Shown one piece after another: positions 1-9,375 of a stretch of 64,000 nucleotides of DNA. Position numbers and translations under genes: made by a program. The notes under the pieces are model-generated. The model saw nothing but the letters and a program-made list of their open reading frames with translations. It ran no database searches and was not told the origin of the DNA. The stretch's first letter is position 1, and each line of letters opens with the position of its first letter. This DNA comes from JAYRSJ01 sp041920215 (lineage in GTDB: Bacteria > Pseudomonadota > Gammaproteobacteria > Burkholderiales > Burkholderiaceae_C), in contig JAYRSJ010000013.1 in the NCBI GenBank assembly GCA_041920215.1, positions 55,651-119,650 of the forward strand, given 5' to 3'.

Positions 1-1
1 C

Positions 2-388
2 TTTTGGCAGGACTTCAGCCGAGACGGTCCTGCCGGGCGGGTCTACATTCCTGCCAGCGATCTGCATGCTCATGATGTCAGTGACAGAGCTGTCGCCCAT
101 TGCGAGGACAGCCCGGCCGCGCGCCGCCTGATCGCCACGCTGTGCGAATGGGCCGAGTCGCTGATGCAGGAAGGCGCGCCGCTGGTGCATCAGATCCCGG
201 GCCGGGCGGGTTGGGAACTGCGCCTGGTGGTACAAGGCGGCCTGCGCATTCTTGAGAAAATCAAGGCTATGGATTACGCAAGCCTTTTGCACCGCCCTGC
301 CCTCGCCCCATCGGATCTGCCCGCCCTGTTCTGGCGGGCGTGTCACATGCGCGCAATCGACAGGCCCAGCGCCGCGGAGCTGCTGTGA
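2..388 (+). CDS. hpnC: Hydroxysqualene synthase HpnC (3' part only)
   Basis: Only the C-terminal ~128 residues are present; the frame is open from base 2 and the gene begins before the window. HpnC is a trans-isoprenyl diphosphate synthase-family enzyme that converts presqualene diphosphate to hydroxysqualene in the three-enzyme bacterial route to squalene. The visible part carries the family's late Tyr-Ile-Pro segment, the equivalent of the YLP/YIP seen in HpnD, followed by the C-terminal helices. Assignment rests mainly on position: the TGA overlaps the GTG start of hpnD, and hpnE follows, which is the standard hpnCDE order. The catalytic Asp-rich motifs lie outside the window. Confidence 0.85.
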   Translation, partial: FWQDFSRDGPAGRVYIPASDLHAHDVSDRAVAHCEDSPAARRLIATLCEWAESLMQEGAPLVHQIPGRAGWELRLVVQGGLRILEKIKAMDYASLLHRPALAPSDLPALFWRACHMRAIDRPSAAELL

Positions 389-1233
389 CGCCAGAGCAAT
401 ACGTACAAGACAAGGCAGCCAGGAGCGGATCCAGCTTTTACTATGCCTTCTTGTTTCTGCCGCCACCGCGCCGTGCAGCCATCACCGCTTTCTACGCCTT
501 CTGCCGCGAGGTCGATGATGTGGTTGACGAGATCAGCGATCCCGGCGTCGCCGCCACCAAGCTGGCTTGGTGGCGCAAGGAGGCCGCCGCAGCCTTTGCC
601 GGCAAGCCCAGCCATCCGGTGATGCTGGCTCTGATGCCGCATTGCGCCGCGTACGACATACGTCTGGACCACCTCAATGCGGTGATAGACGGCTGCCAGA
701 TGGATCTGGAACAGACCCGCTACCTGGACTTCCAGGGCCTGGCGCGCTATTGCCATCTGGTGGCCGGCGTCGTCGGCGAGGTGGCGTCCGGCATCTTCGG
801 CCGCGGCGATACGGCAACCATCGCCTATGCGCACAAGCTCGGCCTGGCCATGCAGCTGACCAATATCATCCGCGACGTTGGCGACGATGCGCGGCGTGGC
901 CGCATCTACCTGCCCATCTCCGAGCTGCAGCAGTTCGACGTCAAGGCGCACGAGATCCTGAAACGCCAGAGCCCCTGGGGCTATAGCGAGCGCTTCAGCG
1001 CCCTGATGCGGTTCCAGGCCCAACGCGCCCATGCGCTCTACGACGAGGCCTTTGCATTGCTGCCGGCGGCGGATCGCTCAGCACAGAAGCCTGGCCTGAT
1101 GATGGCCCATATTTACCGCGCCCTGCTGCGCGAGATCGAGGCCGAGCAGTTCCAGGTGCTGCATCAGCGGATCGCACTGACGCCCTTGCGCAAACTCTGG
1201 ATCGCGATGAAGACCAACTGGCGCGGCCGATGA
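385..1233 (+). CDS. hpnD: Presqualene diphosphate synthase HpnD
   Basis: 282-residue squalene/phytoene synthase-family enzyme that condenses two farnesyl diphosphates to presqualene diphosphate. Both Asp-rich magnesium-binding motifs are present: FCREVDDVVDE near residue 40 and NIIRDVGDDARRGRIYLP near residue 170. I chose the GTG at 385 because it overlaps the hpnC stop (GTGA) and gives the usual N-terminus (TPEQYVQDKAARSGSSFYYAF); an ATG at 340 would add 15 residues read out of hpnC. The stop overlaps the hpnE start as ATGA, so the three genes are probably translationally coupled. The farnesyl diphosphate supply enzymes dxs and ispA lie at the far end of the window. Confidence 0.93.
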   Translation: MTPEQYVQDKAARSGSSFYYAFLFLPPPRRAAITAFYAFCREVDDVVDEISDPGVAATKLAWWRKEAAAAFAGKPSHPVMLALMPHCAAYDIRLDHLNAVIDGCQMDLEQTRYLDFQGLARYCHLVAGVVGEVASGIFGRGDTATIAYAHKLGLAMQLTNIIRDVGDDARRGRIYLPISELQQFDVKAHEILKRQSPWGYSERFSALMRFQAQRAHALYDEAFALLPAADRSAQKPGLMMAHIYRALLREIEAEQFQVLHQRIALTPLRKLWIAMKTNWRGR

Positions 1234-2540
1234 GCGCCCAGCAGAGACGCCGCCTGGCTGTCGTCGGGGGCGGCTGGGCCGGCCTGGCTGCCGCGGTGGC
1301 GGCCACACAGCAGGGCTGGCAGGTCAGCCTCTACGAGATGGCCGGCCAACTCGGGGGGCGCGCTCGCAGCCTCGCGGACACGCCCGACCTGGACAACGGC
1401 CAACACATCCTGATCGGCGCCTACCAGGCCTGCCTGGGCCTGATGCGCACAGTTGGAGTCGATACCGACGCCGCCCTGCTGCGCCAGCCGCTGCAGCTGC
1501 GCTATCCCGATCTTGAGCTGCTGCAGCTGCCAGCCGGCCCGGCACTGCCCGCCTTCGCCCGCGGCGTGCTGGCCAGCCGGGCCTGGCCTCTGGCCGCACG
1601 CCTCCAGCTGCTGCTGCACTGCGGGACGTGGCTGGCACGCCGCTTTCGCTGCCCGCCCGCACTTAGTGTGGCCGAACTTTGCGCACGCCTGCCGACCAGC
1701 GTGCAACTGCAGCTGATCAACCCGCTTTGCATCGCTGCCCTCAACACGCCGGCGAGCCATGCCAGCGCTCAGGTCTTTCTGCGGGTGCTGAAGGATGCCG
1801 TGTTCAGCGGCCCCGGTGCTGCCGACCTGCTGCTGCCCCGGCGACCGCTCAGCGCCTTGCTGGCCGAACCCGCCCAGCGCTGGCTGGAGCAGCAGGGTGC
1901 GCTTGTGCGCTTGGGGCAGCGGGTGAACCGCCTGGAGGTACTGGCCGAGGGCTGGCAGGTCGACAACGAGCCAGCTCACACTGCCCTGATCCTGGCCTGT
2001 ACCGCAGCCGAGGCCGCCCGCTTGGTCGAGCCCCATGCCCCGGCCTGGTCACAGACTGCCCGTGGCCTGCGCTACGAGCCCATCATCACCGTCTATCTGG
2101 ACAGCCCAGGCAGCCGCCTGACGGCACCGATGCTGGCTTTGCACGAGGACGCGCAGGAACCGGCCCAGTTCGCCTTCGATCTGGGCCAGTTGGGCCAGGC
2201 ACCGGGCCGCTTCGCCTTTGTGATCAGCGGTGCCGCGGCCTGGGTGGAGCGCGGCCTTGATGCCACCGGGCAAGCGGTGCTGATCCAGGTCAAACGCCAG
2301 CTGTGCTGGACCCAGCCGCCGCGCGTGCTACGTGTGCTGGCCGAGAAGCGAGCCACCTTCGCCTGTGTACCCGGGCTGCGGCGCCCCGCCCCCTTGATCG
2401 CCACGGGGCTGTGCGCAGCGGGCGATTACATCGACGGTCCCTATCCCGCAACGCTGGAGGGTGCGGTGCGCTCCGGCCAGCAGGCGGTCGATGCGCTGAG
2501 GCAGCCCTACCAGGGACTGGCCAAACGGCGTATCGCATAA
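1230..2540 (+). CDS. hpnE: Hydroxysqualene dehydroxylase HpnE
   Basis: 436-residue FAD-dependent amine-oxidase-family protein that reduces hydroxysqualene to squalene, the last step of HpnCDE. The N-terminal Rossmann motif VVGGGWAGLAAAVAA is at residues 10-24, and the C-terminal FAD-closing segment (TGLCAAGDYIDGPYPATLEGAVRSG) follows near residue 390. The start overlaps the hpnD stop (ATGA). It is last in the operon and its final 34 bases overlap the end of the convergent gene at 2507-3613. No squalene-hopene cyclase is seen in the window, so the fate of squalene (hopanoids or carotenoid-like products) cannot be told from here. Confidence 0.93.
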   Translation: MSAQQRRRLAVVGGGWAGLAAAVAATQQGWQVSLYEMAGQLGGRARSLADTPDLDNGQHILIGAYQACLGLMRTVGVDTDAALLRQPLQLRYPDLELLQLPAGPALPAFARGVLASRAWPLAARLQLLLHCGTWLARRFRCPPALSVAELCARLPTSVQLQLINPLCIAALNTPASHASAQVFLRVLKDAVFSGPGAADLLLPRRPLSALLAEPAQRWLEQQGALVRLGQRVNRLEVLAEGWQVDNEPAHTALILACTAAEAARLVEPHAPAWSQTARGLRYEPIITVYLDSPGSRLTAPMLALHEDAQEPAQFAFDLGQLGQAPGRFAFVISGAAAWVERGLDATGQAVLIQVKRQLCWTQPPRVLRVLAEKRATFACVPGLRRPAPLIATGLCAAGDYIDGPYPATLEGAVRSGQQAVDALRQPYQGLAKRRIA

Positions 2541-3613
2541 GGCGCGGCCAGCGGCTCGCCGATGAAGACGCCTTGCGACGGCCACAGCACGCTGCGCCAG
2601 TAAGCCTCCAGCGCACTTGCGCCTTGCAGATAGTTCAGCAGCAGGAGTTGCGGATGGGGGAACTTCTGCCAATGGTTGCAGGGCTCGCTGACCGTGCCAT
2701 AGCTGGCCGTAGCACCGGCCTCCAGCCAGTCCAGCGCACTCATCTGCGGCCCCTCCAGCTCGCGCAGCAACTGGCCGCCGAACGAGGTCAGGTGGTCGGC
2801 CAGCGCGCCGGGGCGCCAGGTGATGAGTTCCAAGCCTGCGACCCGCGGCAGTCCGGTCTGATAGAGCAGCACATCATCCAGCATGCCAACCGGGGCGCTC
2901 TCCACCCGCACCAGCACATTGGCCGGCTGCAGCGGCCCGGGTGGCGGGAAGCTGGCGGCCCGCACATTGCGCGCTCGGTCCGCGGTGCGGACGAAGACCG
3001 CCTGTGCCGGCGCACCAGGCCCACCGCCGCTATGATCTGCCGCAATGCCCCGATCAATCAGCGCCTGCGCACTCGCAACACTGCGCGCCGCCAGCAACAT
3101 GGAGGGCAACAATCCCAGATCGCTGGCTGGTCTGCGACCCAGATAGCGCGGATAGGCCGAGGGCGGGCTGGGCGCGCAGCTGCGCTGGCAGAGATCGGCA
3201 TCCAGGCCCAGGGCCAGCGCACCGTTGATGGACTGGCAGCCCACCGCGTAGGGCTGGGTCCAAGCCAGCGCCAAGGCTTGCGCCTCGGGAAGACGATCCT
3301 GAATCTGCTGACGCAATCGCGCGAAGTCCTCAGCGCTCAGCTGCGGCCGCGGCGGCAGCTCGACTTCCAGCACCTGGTCGGGGCGCAGGCCCCGATGCTT
3401 GGCATAGTAGGCACCCACCGCCACCGAATAGGGATCGGCCTTGTTGATCACCAGGCCCAGTTCGGCGGCGACCAGTCGCCCCTGCAGCCTGGGCATCAGC
3501 AGCCAGGGCGCTTGAGCCGGTGCGGATGCCCCCCTCTCCACCGGCTCCGACGCCCAGCCGGCAGGCGAGGTGGCAGCGATTGCCGCAACGCAGCAAGAGA
3601 GCAACAGTCGCAT
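2507..3613 (-). CDS. TIGR03790 family secreted protein
   Basis: 368-residue protein with an N-terminal signal peptide (MRLLLSCCVAAIAATSPAGWA, probable cleavage near residue 21). The body matches the uncharacterised TIGR03790 family: the early VINKADPYSVAVGAYYAKHR block, an 'ALAWTQPYAVGCQSING' region and a late 'SYGTVSEPCNHWQKFPHP' block. The family has no assigned reaction; as I recall, it was noted for occurring in genomes with exosortase-type protein sorting. The ATG at 3613 was chosen over one 27 codons upstream because it begins a clean signal peptide and avoids overlap with the divergent promoter region. Six cysteines after the signal are compatible with a periplasmic disulfide-containing protein. 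Its 3' end overlaps hpnE by 34 bases. Confidence 0.8.
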   Translation of the reverse strand: MRLLLSCCVAAIAATSPAGWASEPVERGASAPAQAPWLLMPRLQGRLVAAELGLVINKADPYSVAVGAYYAKHRGLRPDQVLEVELPPRPQLSAEDFARLRQQIQDRLPEAQALALAWTQPYAVGCQSINGALALGLDADLCQRSCAPSPPSAYPRYLGRRPASDLGLLPSMLLAARSVASAQALIDRGIAADHSGGGPGAPAQAVFVRTADRARNVRAASFPPPGPLQPANVLVRVESAPVGMLDDVLLYQTGLPRVAGLELITWRPGALADHLTSFGGQLLRELEGPQMSALDWLEAGATASYGTVSEPCNHWQKFPHPQLLLLNYLQGASALEAYWRSVLWPSQGVFIGEPLAAPYAIRRLASPW

Positions 3614-3669
3614 CAGCCGAACTGCTGTTTCGCGATACAAAAACAAATCGACTCCCGCACAATCAAAGC

Positions 3670-4443
3670 ATGAAAAGCAAAGAAGGGCAGACACCCGCCA
3701 TCCAGGTACTGGAACGCGCTTTTGCGCTGCTGGACGTGCTGGCCAGCCACCAAGACCCGGTCTCGCTCAAGCAGATCAGCGAAAGCACTGGGCTGCACCC
3801 CTCCACCGCCCATCGCATTCTCAACGACCTGGCTATCGGTCGTTATGTGGACCGCCCGGAAGCCGGCAGCTATCGGTTGGGCATGCGCTTGCTGGAGATG
3901 GGCAATCTGGTCAAAGCGCGGCTCGACGTGCGCGATGCAGCGCTGGGGCCGATGCGGGAGCTGCACAAGCTCACCCATCAGCCGGTCAATCTGTCGGTGC
4001 GCCAGGGCGACGAGATCGTCTATATCGAGCGTACCTATAGCGAGCGCTCTGGCATGCAGGTGGTACGTGCCGTTGGCGGTCGGGCGCCGCTGCACCTGAC
4101 TTCGGTCGGCAAGCTGTTCCTGGCCAGCGATGATCCGCAGCGGGTACGCACCTATGCAACCCGAACCGGGCTGTCCGGCCATACCAAGAACAGCTTGACC
4201 GATATGGCGGCGCTGGAGCGCGAGATGGGTCTGGTGCGCCAGCGCGGTCTGGCGCGCGATGACGAGGAGTTGGAGTTGGGCGTGCGCTGCATGGCGGCTG
4301 GCATCTACGATGACCAGGGCAAGCTGATTGCCGGGCTGTCGATTTCGGCGCCGGCCGACCGGCTAGAGGAAAGCTGGGCGCCACGGCTGCGCGAGACAGC
4401 GGCGCAAATCTCCGCAGCCCTGGGCTACCGCGGGAATACCTGA
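3670..4443 (+). CDS. IclR family transcriptional regulator
   Basis: 257-residue one-component regulator. An N-terminal winged helix-turn-helix spans residues ~10-70 (VLERAFALLDVLASHQDPVSLKQISE, then the recognition helix STGLHPSTAHRILNDL). An IclR effector-binding domain fills residues ~85-250, with the conserved RAPLHLTSVGKLFLA and ELELGVRCMAAGIYDDQG blocks. It is divergent from the TIGR03790 gene, with 56 bases between starts; that gap holds a TGTTT...AAACA inverted pair that could be an autoregulatory site (inference). The ligand cannot be predicted. No aromatic-acid or glyoxylate catabolic operon adjoins it. Confidence 0.92.
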   Translation: MKSKEGQTPAIQVLERAFALLDVLASHQDPVSLKQISESTGLHPSTAHRILNDLAIGRYVDRPEAGSYRLGMRLLEMGNLVKARLDVRDAALGPMRELHKLTHQPVNLSVRQGDEIVYIERTYSERSGMQVVRAVGGRAPLHLTSVGKLFLASDDPQRVRTYATRTGLSGHTKNSLTDMAALEREMGLVRQRGLARDDEELELGVRCMAAGIYDDQGKLIAGLSISAPADRLEESWAPRLRETAAQISAALGYRGNT

Positions 4444-4504
4444 ACCTTGCCTGATCGGAGGCCGCGCGCCATCATCGCCGCGCGGAGCAAGGAAATGAGG
4501 GCAA

Positions 4505-5545
4505 TCAGCCCGAGACCGCGATCGCCTGCAAGGCCTCGGCCGGGGTCTTGCTGATCCATTTGCGCACCCGTTCAGCATCACCGATGCGAGAGTATTTGCC
4601 GGTCGAGTCCAGGAAGACCATGATCAGCTTGCGGCCTGCCAGCTGCGCCTGCATCACGAGGCAACGGCCCGCCTCGGCGATATAGCCGGTCTTCTGCAGG
4701 CCGATATCCCAGCTGGGACTGCGCACCAAGCCATTGGTGTTGTGGAACTGCAGTTGCCGACGGCCCAGCGCCACCTGATGCTCGGGCGATGTCGACAGCT
4801 CGCGCAGCAGCTGGTGTTCATGTGCGGCCTTCACCAGCACCGCCAGATCGCGGGCACTGGACTGGTTGCGGCTGGATAGGCCGGTAGGCTCCACATAGTG
4901 GGTATCGCTCATACCCAAGGCCATGGCCTTGCGGTTCATCGCCGCGGCGAAGGCGCTCAAGCCGCCAGGGTAGTGACGCCCGAGCGCATTCGCCGCCCGG
5001 TTCTCCGAGGACATCAGAGCCAGATGCAGCATCTCGCCCCGCGTCAGCTGCGAACCGACCGACAGACGTGAACGGCTGCCTTTCTCGGTATCAATATCCT
5101 CATCCGTGATTGTCAGCAACTCGTCCAGTGGCTGGGCGGCCTCGACCACGATCAGCGCCGTCATCAGCTTGGTGATGGAGGCGATGGGCAGCACGGCCTG
5201 AGAATTTTTGGCCAGCAACACCTCGTTGGTGTCCTGGTCCAGTACCAGCGCGACGCTCGACTTCAGGTCCAGCGGGTCGTCGACTGCATGCAGGCCGTAG
5301 AGTTGACCAAAAGTGGGGCGTTCTGCAATGACGGCGCGAACCACCTTGGCCCTGGGCTTGGCCGCCGCGCGCACGCGTTTGCTGCTGAGCTTGCCGGCGT
5401 CGGCTTTGCGAACCGTCTTGCCGCTTGCACGTTGGGACTTCGCGGCCGTGGCAGCCTCGGCGCCCTGAACGGGCAGCAGAGCCCCCCCGGCGACAAGCGC
5501 AGTGCCCAGCAGCGCCGCAGACAAGACACTCAGAACAGTTTTCAA
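4505..5545 (-). CDS. pbpG: D-alanyl-D-alanine endopeptidase (PBP7-like)
   Basis: About 346 residues, serine peptidase family S11, cutting peptide cross-links in periplasmic peptidoglycan. It has a signal peptide (KTVLSVLSAALLGTALVAGGALLPVQGAEA), then a basic linker rich in Lys, Arg and Ala (~residues 35-75), then the catalytic domain. The three penicillin-binding motifs are SITK (~123-126), SEN (~180-182) and KTG (~285-287). The start is uncertain because all candidates are TTG: I prefer 5545, preceded by a G-run, over 5563, which would be almost leaderless from the apparent promoter (TTGCGG, 17 bases, TAAACT). It lacks the C-terminal membrane-anchoring domain of PBP5/6, which fits PBP7. Confidence 0.88.
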   Translation of the reverse strand: MKTVLSVLSAALLGTALVAGGALLPVQGAEAATAAKSQRASGKTVRKADAGKLSSKRVRAAAKPRAKVVRAVIAERPTFGQLYGLHAVDDPLDLKSSVALVLDQDTNEVLLAKNSQAVLPIASITKLMTALIVVEAAQPLDELLTITDEDIDTEKGSRSRLSVGSQLTRGEMLHLALMSSENRAANALGRHYPGGLSAFAAAMNRKAMALGMSDTHYVEPTGLSSRNQSSARDLAVLVKAAHEHQLLRELSTSPEHQVALGRRQLQFHNTNGLVRSPSWDIGLQKTGYIAEAGRCLVMQAQLAGRKLIMVFLDSTGKYSRIGDAERVRKWISKTPAEALQAIAVSG

Positions 5546-5615
5546 TCCGGCCCCCAACAACAACGACCCGAGTTTAGGCGACTAACAAAAGTGCCGCAAG
5601 ATCAAAAACTTAGAA

Positions 5616-5645
5616 GCAGAACCTCAAGTTACCTATCGGTTCTGC
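5616..5645 (-). terminator. Possible leuA terminator
   Basis: Just downstream of the leuA stop, an 8-bp perfect stem (GCAGAACC / GGTTCTGC) with a 15-base loop is followed in the leuA direction by TTCTAAGTTTTTG. The stem is only moderately GC-rich and the T-run is offset by several bases, so this is a plausible but weak intrinsic terminator separating leuA from pbpG. Confidence 0.4.
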
Positions 5646-5657
5646 CCTCACACCCGA

Positions 5658-7199
<1,542 letters not shown>

Positions 7200-7248
7200 G
7201 AGAGTCTCCAGTCGGTGAGGTGGGGCTGTTAACAGAATTTCAGGACAC

Positions 7249-7281
7249 AAAAAAGCCCGCGAAGCTTTGGCTTGGCGGGCT
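7249..7281 (-). terminator. leuA leader attenuator terminator
   Basis: Reading toward leuA: 7-bp stem AGCCCGC/GCGGGCT, one C-C mismatch, inner 4-bp stem AAGC/GCTT closing a CAAA loop, then six T residues. It lies between the Leu-rich leader peptide and the leuA start, so it can serve as the regulated terminator of a leucine attenuator and also catch transcripts from pssA. The 5' arm (GCCCG, 7276-7280) is complementary to CGGGC at 7321-7325, which overlaps the last codons of the leader, a candidate antiterminator pairing. Confidence 0.85.
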
Positions 7282-7313
7282 GGTTTGATGCAGAGATGTC
7301 TAGACGTGTGCGA

Positions 7314-7364
7314 TCAATGCGCCCGGGGCGGGACGCCTAGTAGCAGAGCGGTGCGAATAAACAT
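7314..7364 (-). CDS. Leucine-rich leader peptide of leuA (leuL-like)
   Basis: A 16-codon open frame encodes MFIRTALLLGVPPRAH. The three adjacent Leu codons are CTG CTA CTA; CTA is very rare in these GC-rich genes, which makes them sensitive to leucyl-tRNA supply. It ends 33 bases before an intrinsic terminator that precedes leuA, the arrangement of classic attenuation leaders. An extended -10 box (TGCTATATT, 7372-7380) ends 7 bases before the ATG, so the transcript may begin almost at the start codon (leaderless); no Shine-Dalgarno is visible. Family knowledge: leucine leader peptides attenuate leu operons in enterobacteria. The assignment here is by structure alone. Confidence 0.72.
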   Translation of the reverse strand: MFIRTALLLGVPPRAH

Positions 7365-7371
7365 GCGTTGC

Positions 7372-7380
7372 AATATAGCA
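7372..7380 (-). promoter_or_regulatory. Extended -10 promoter element for leuA leader
   Basis: TGCTATATT matches the extended -10 consensus (TGnTATAAT) with one difference in the hexamer. No strong -35 is seen 17 bases upstream, as is common for extended -10 promoters. The predicted start of transcription is at or next to the leader peptide ATG at 7364, just past the end of pssA. Confidence 0.5.
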
Positions 7381-7390
7381 CGGCCCTGCA

Positions 7391-8230
7391 TCATTGGTGC
7401 AGGCCCTTTTCGTCGGGCTCGTCGGTTGACGTGGCAATCACGCTTACCGGCCGGCCCTTCATCCGCTTGTAGGCATAGACGCCATAGCCCGAGACACCGT
7501 AGGCGCAGAACAGACCGAACAGGACCGCGGGTGGATGGATATTGATCACCGCGATCGCCAGCGCAATCGCCACGATGACGATGAAAGGGACTGAGCGCTT
7601 GAAGCTGATGTCCTTGAAGCTGTAGAAGGGTGCATTCGTCACCATGGTCAGACCCGCGTACAGCGTGAAGCCGAAGGCCAGCCATGCCAGAGGCAGGTCC
7701 TGATGGATGTTCCGGTAGCCAGCATCGTCCAACACCCAGACCAGACCAATTACCAGCGCCGCAGCCGCGGGGCTAGGCACCCCTTGGAAGAAGCGCTTGT
7801 CAACGACGGCCAGATTGGTGTTGAAACGGGCCAGTCGCAGAGCCGCCCCGGCGATATAGACGAAGGCCGCGAACCAGCCCCATTTGCCCAGTCCCTGTAG
7901 GGCCCACACATACATGATCAGGGCGGGCGCCGCGCCGAAGGAAACCATGTCGGACAGGCTGTCCATCTGCTCGCCGAAGGTGCTCTGGGTGTTGGTCATG
8001 CGCGCCACCCGGCCATCCAGACTGTCCAGCACCATCGCCGCAAAAATACCATAAGCGGACTGTTCGAAACGGCCACCCATGGCCATCACGATGGCATAGA
8101 AGCCGCTGAACAGCGCTGCCAGCGTGAAAAGATTGGGGAGAATGTAGATGCCCTTGCGGCGCGGGCGCACGGCCTCGAGTACGTCGTCCTCGTCAAGCGG
8201 CTCAGGGTTCTTGTGGTGGCTGTCGGTCAT
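7391..8230 (-). CDS. pssA: CDP-diacylglycerol-serine O-phosphatidyltransferase
   Basis: 279-residue inner-membrane CDP-alcohol phosphatidyltransferase making phosphatidylserine, the precursor of phosphatidylethanolamine. The signature DG(x2)AR(x8)G(x3)D(x3)D is read in DGRVAR...FGEQMDSLSD near residue 80, followed by hydrophobic segments filling the rest of the protein. The ATG at 8230 begins a soluble acidic N-terminus (MTDSHHKNPEPLDEDD); a more upstream start would run through the ilvC terminator. The neighbourhood ilvB-ilvH-ilvC-pssA-leuA is common in Burkholderiales. A strong terminator between ilvC and pssA suggests its own transcript or read-through. Confidence 0.93.
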   Translation of the reverse strand: MTDSHHKNPEPLDEDDVLEAVRPRRKGIYILPNLFTLAALFSGFYAIVMAMGGRFEQSAYGIFAAMVLDSLDGRVARMTNTQSTFGEQMDSLSDMVSFGAAPALIMYVWALQGLGKWGWFAAFVYIAGAALRLARFNTNLAVVDKRFFQGVPSPAAAALVIGLVWVLDDAGYRNIHQDLPLAWLAFGFTLYAGLTMVTNAPFYSFKDISFKRSVPFIVIVAIALAIAVINIHPPAVLFGLFCAYGVSGYGVYAYKRMKGRPVSVIATSTDEPDEKGLHQ

Positions 8231-8257
8231 GGGGCGGGAGGATACAGCAGCGCTCCA

Positions 8258-8288
8258 AAGAAAAAGCCGCGGGAGGGCCCGCGGCTTG
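8258..8288 (-). terminator. ilvC intrinsic terminator
   Basis: In the ilvC direction a 10-bp perfect stem (AAGCCGCGGG/CCCGCGGCTT) with a 4-base loop is followed by TTTCTTT. It begins about 20 bases after the ilvC stop codon and closes the ilvBHC unit. Confidence 0.85.
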
Positions 8289-8309
8289 GCAACAAGGGAG
8301 GACCCCCGA

Positions 8310-9326
8310 TCAGTTTTTGCTCTGATCAACCAGGCGGTTCTTCTTGATCCAGGGCATCATCGCGCGCAGCTTCTCGCCGACCTGCTCGATCTGGTGCTCC
8401 GAGGTCAGGCGACGACGGCTCAGCAGCGTGGGCGCGCCGGCCTTGTTCTCGAGGATGAAACTCTTCGCGTACTCGCCGGTCTGGATGTCCTTCAGGCACT
8501 GGCGCATCGCGTCCTTGGTCGCCTCGGTGACGACACGCGGGCCGGTCACATACTCGCCGTACTCGGCGTTGTTCGAGATCGAGTAGTTCATGTTCGCAAT
8601 GCCGCCTTCGTAGATCAGGTCTACGATCAGCTTGAGCTCATGCAGGCACTCGAAGTAGGCCATCTCGGGCGCGTAGCCGGCCTCCACCAGGGTCTCGAAG
8701 CCGGCCTTGATCAGCTCGACGGCACCGCCGCACAACACGGCCTGCTCGCCGAACAGGTCGGTCTCGGTTTCTTCGCGGAAGTTGGTCTCGATGATGCCCG
8801 CCTTGCCGCCGCCGTTGGCCGAGGCGTAGCTCAGGGCCAGGTCACGCGCCTTGCCGCTCTTGTCGGCGTAGACGGCGATCAGGTGCGGCACGCCGCCACC
8901 CTGGGTATAGGTGCCGCGCACGGTGTGGCCGGGGGCCTTCGGGGCGACCATCCAGACATCCAGGTCGGCACGCGGCGTGACCTGGCCGTAGTGCACGTTG
9001 AAGCCATGGGCGAAGGCCAGCGAGGCGCCCTGCTTGATGTTGGGCTCGACTTCCTTCTTGTAGACGTCGGCGATCTGCTCGTCGGGCAGCAGGATCATCA
9101 CGACGTCGGCGGACTTCACCGCCTCGGCGATCTCCGCGACCTTCAGGCCGGCGTTCTCGGCCTTGGCCCAGGACGCGCCGCCACGGCGCAGACCGACGGT
9201 GACCTTGACGCCGCTGTCGTTCAGGTTTTGCGCATGGGCGTGGCCTTGTGAGCCATAGCCGATGATGGTGACGTTCTTGCCCTTGATGAGGCTCAGGTCG
9301 GCGTCCTTGTCGTAGAAAACATTCAT
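8310..9326 (-). CDS. ilvC: Ketol-acid reductoisomerase IlvC
   Basis: 338 residues, the class I (short) form. Isomerises and reduces acetolactate or acetohydroxybutyrate with NADPH, the second common step of valine, leucine and isoleucine synthesis. The N-terminal Rossmann motif VTIIGYGSQGHAHAQNL is at ~residue 18. The knotted C-terminal domain has the Mg-binding FREETETDLFGEQAVLCGG block near residue 190 and the CLHELKLIVDLIYEGG block near 225. The ATG at 9326 has a GGAGACCGAT-ATG ribosome-binding site; an upstream in-frame ATG would overlap ilvH. It follows ilvH after 49 bases in the ilvBHC operon. Confidence 0.98.
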   Translation of the reverse strand: MNVFYDKDADLSLIKGKNVTIIGYGSQGHAHAQNLNDSGVKVTVGLRRGGASWAKAENAGLKVAEIAEAVKSADVVMILLPDEQIADVYKKEVEPNIKQGASLAFAHGFNVHYGQVTPRADLDVWMVAPKAPGHTVRGTYTQGGGVPHLIAVYADKSGKARDLALSYASANGGGKAGIIETNFREETETDLFGEQAVLCGGAVELIKAGFETLVEAGYAPEMAYFECLHELKLIVDLIYEGGIANMNYSISNNAEYGEYVTGPRVVTEATKDAMRQCLKDIQTGEYAKSFILENKAGAPTLLSRRRLTSEHQIEQVGEKLRAMMPWIKKNRLVDQSKN

Positions 9327-9375
9327 ATCGGTCTCCAGGGAAAAATCAGTACGGGGTGTTGTTCGTGGCGGCGGG

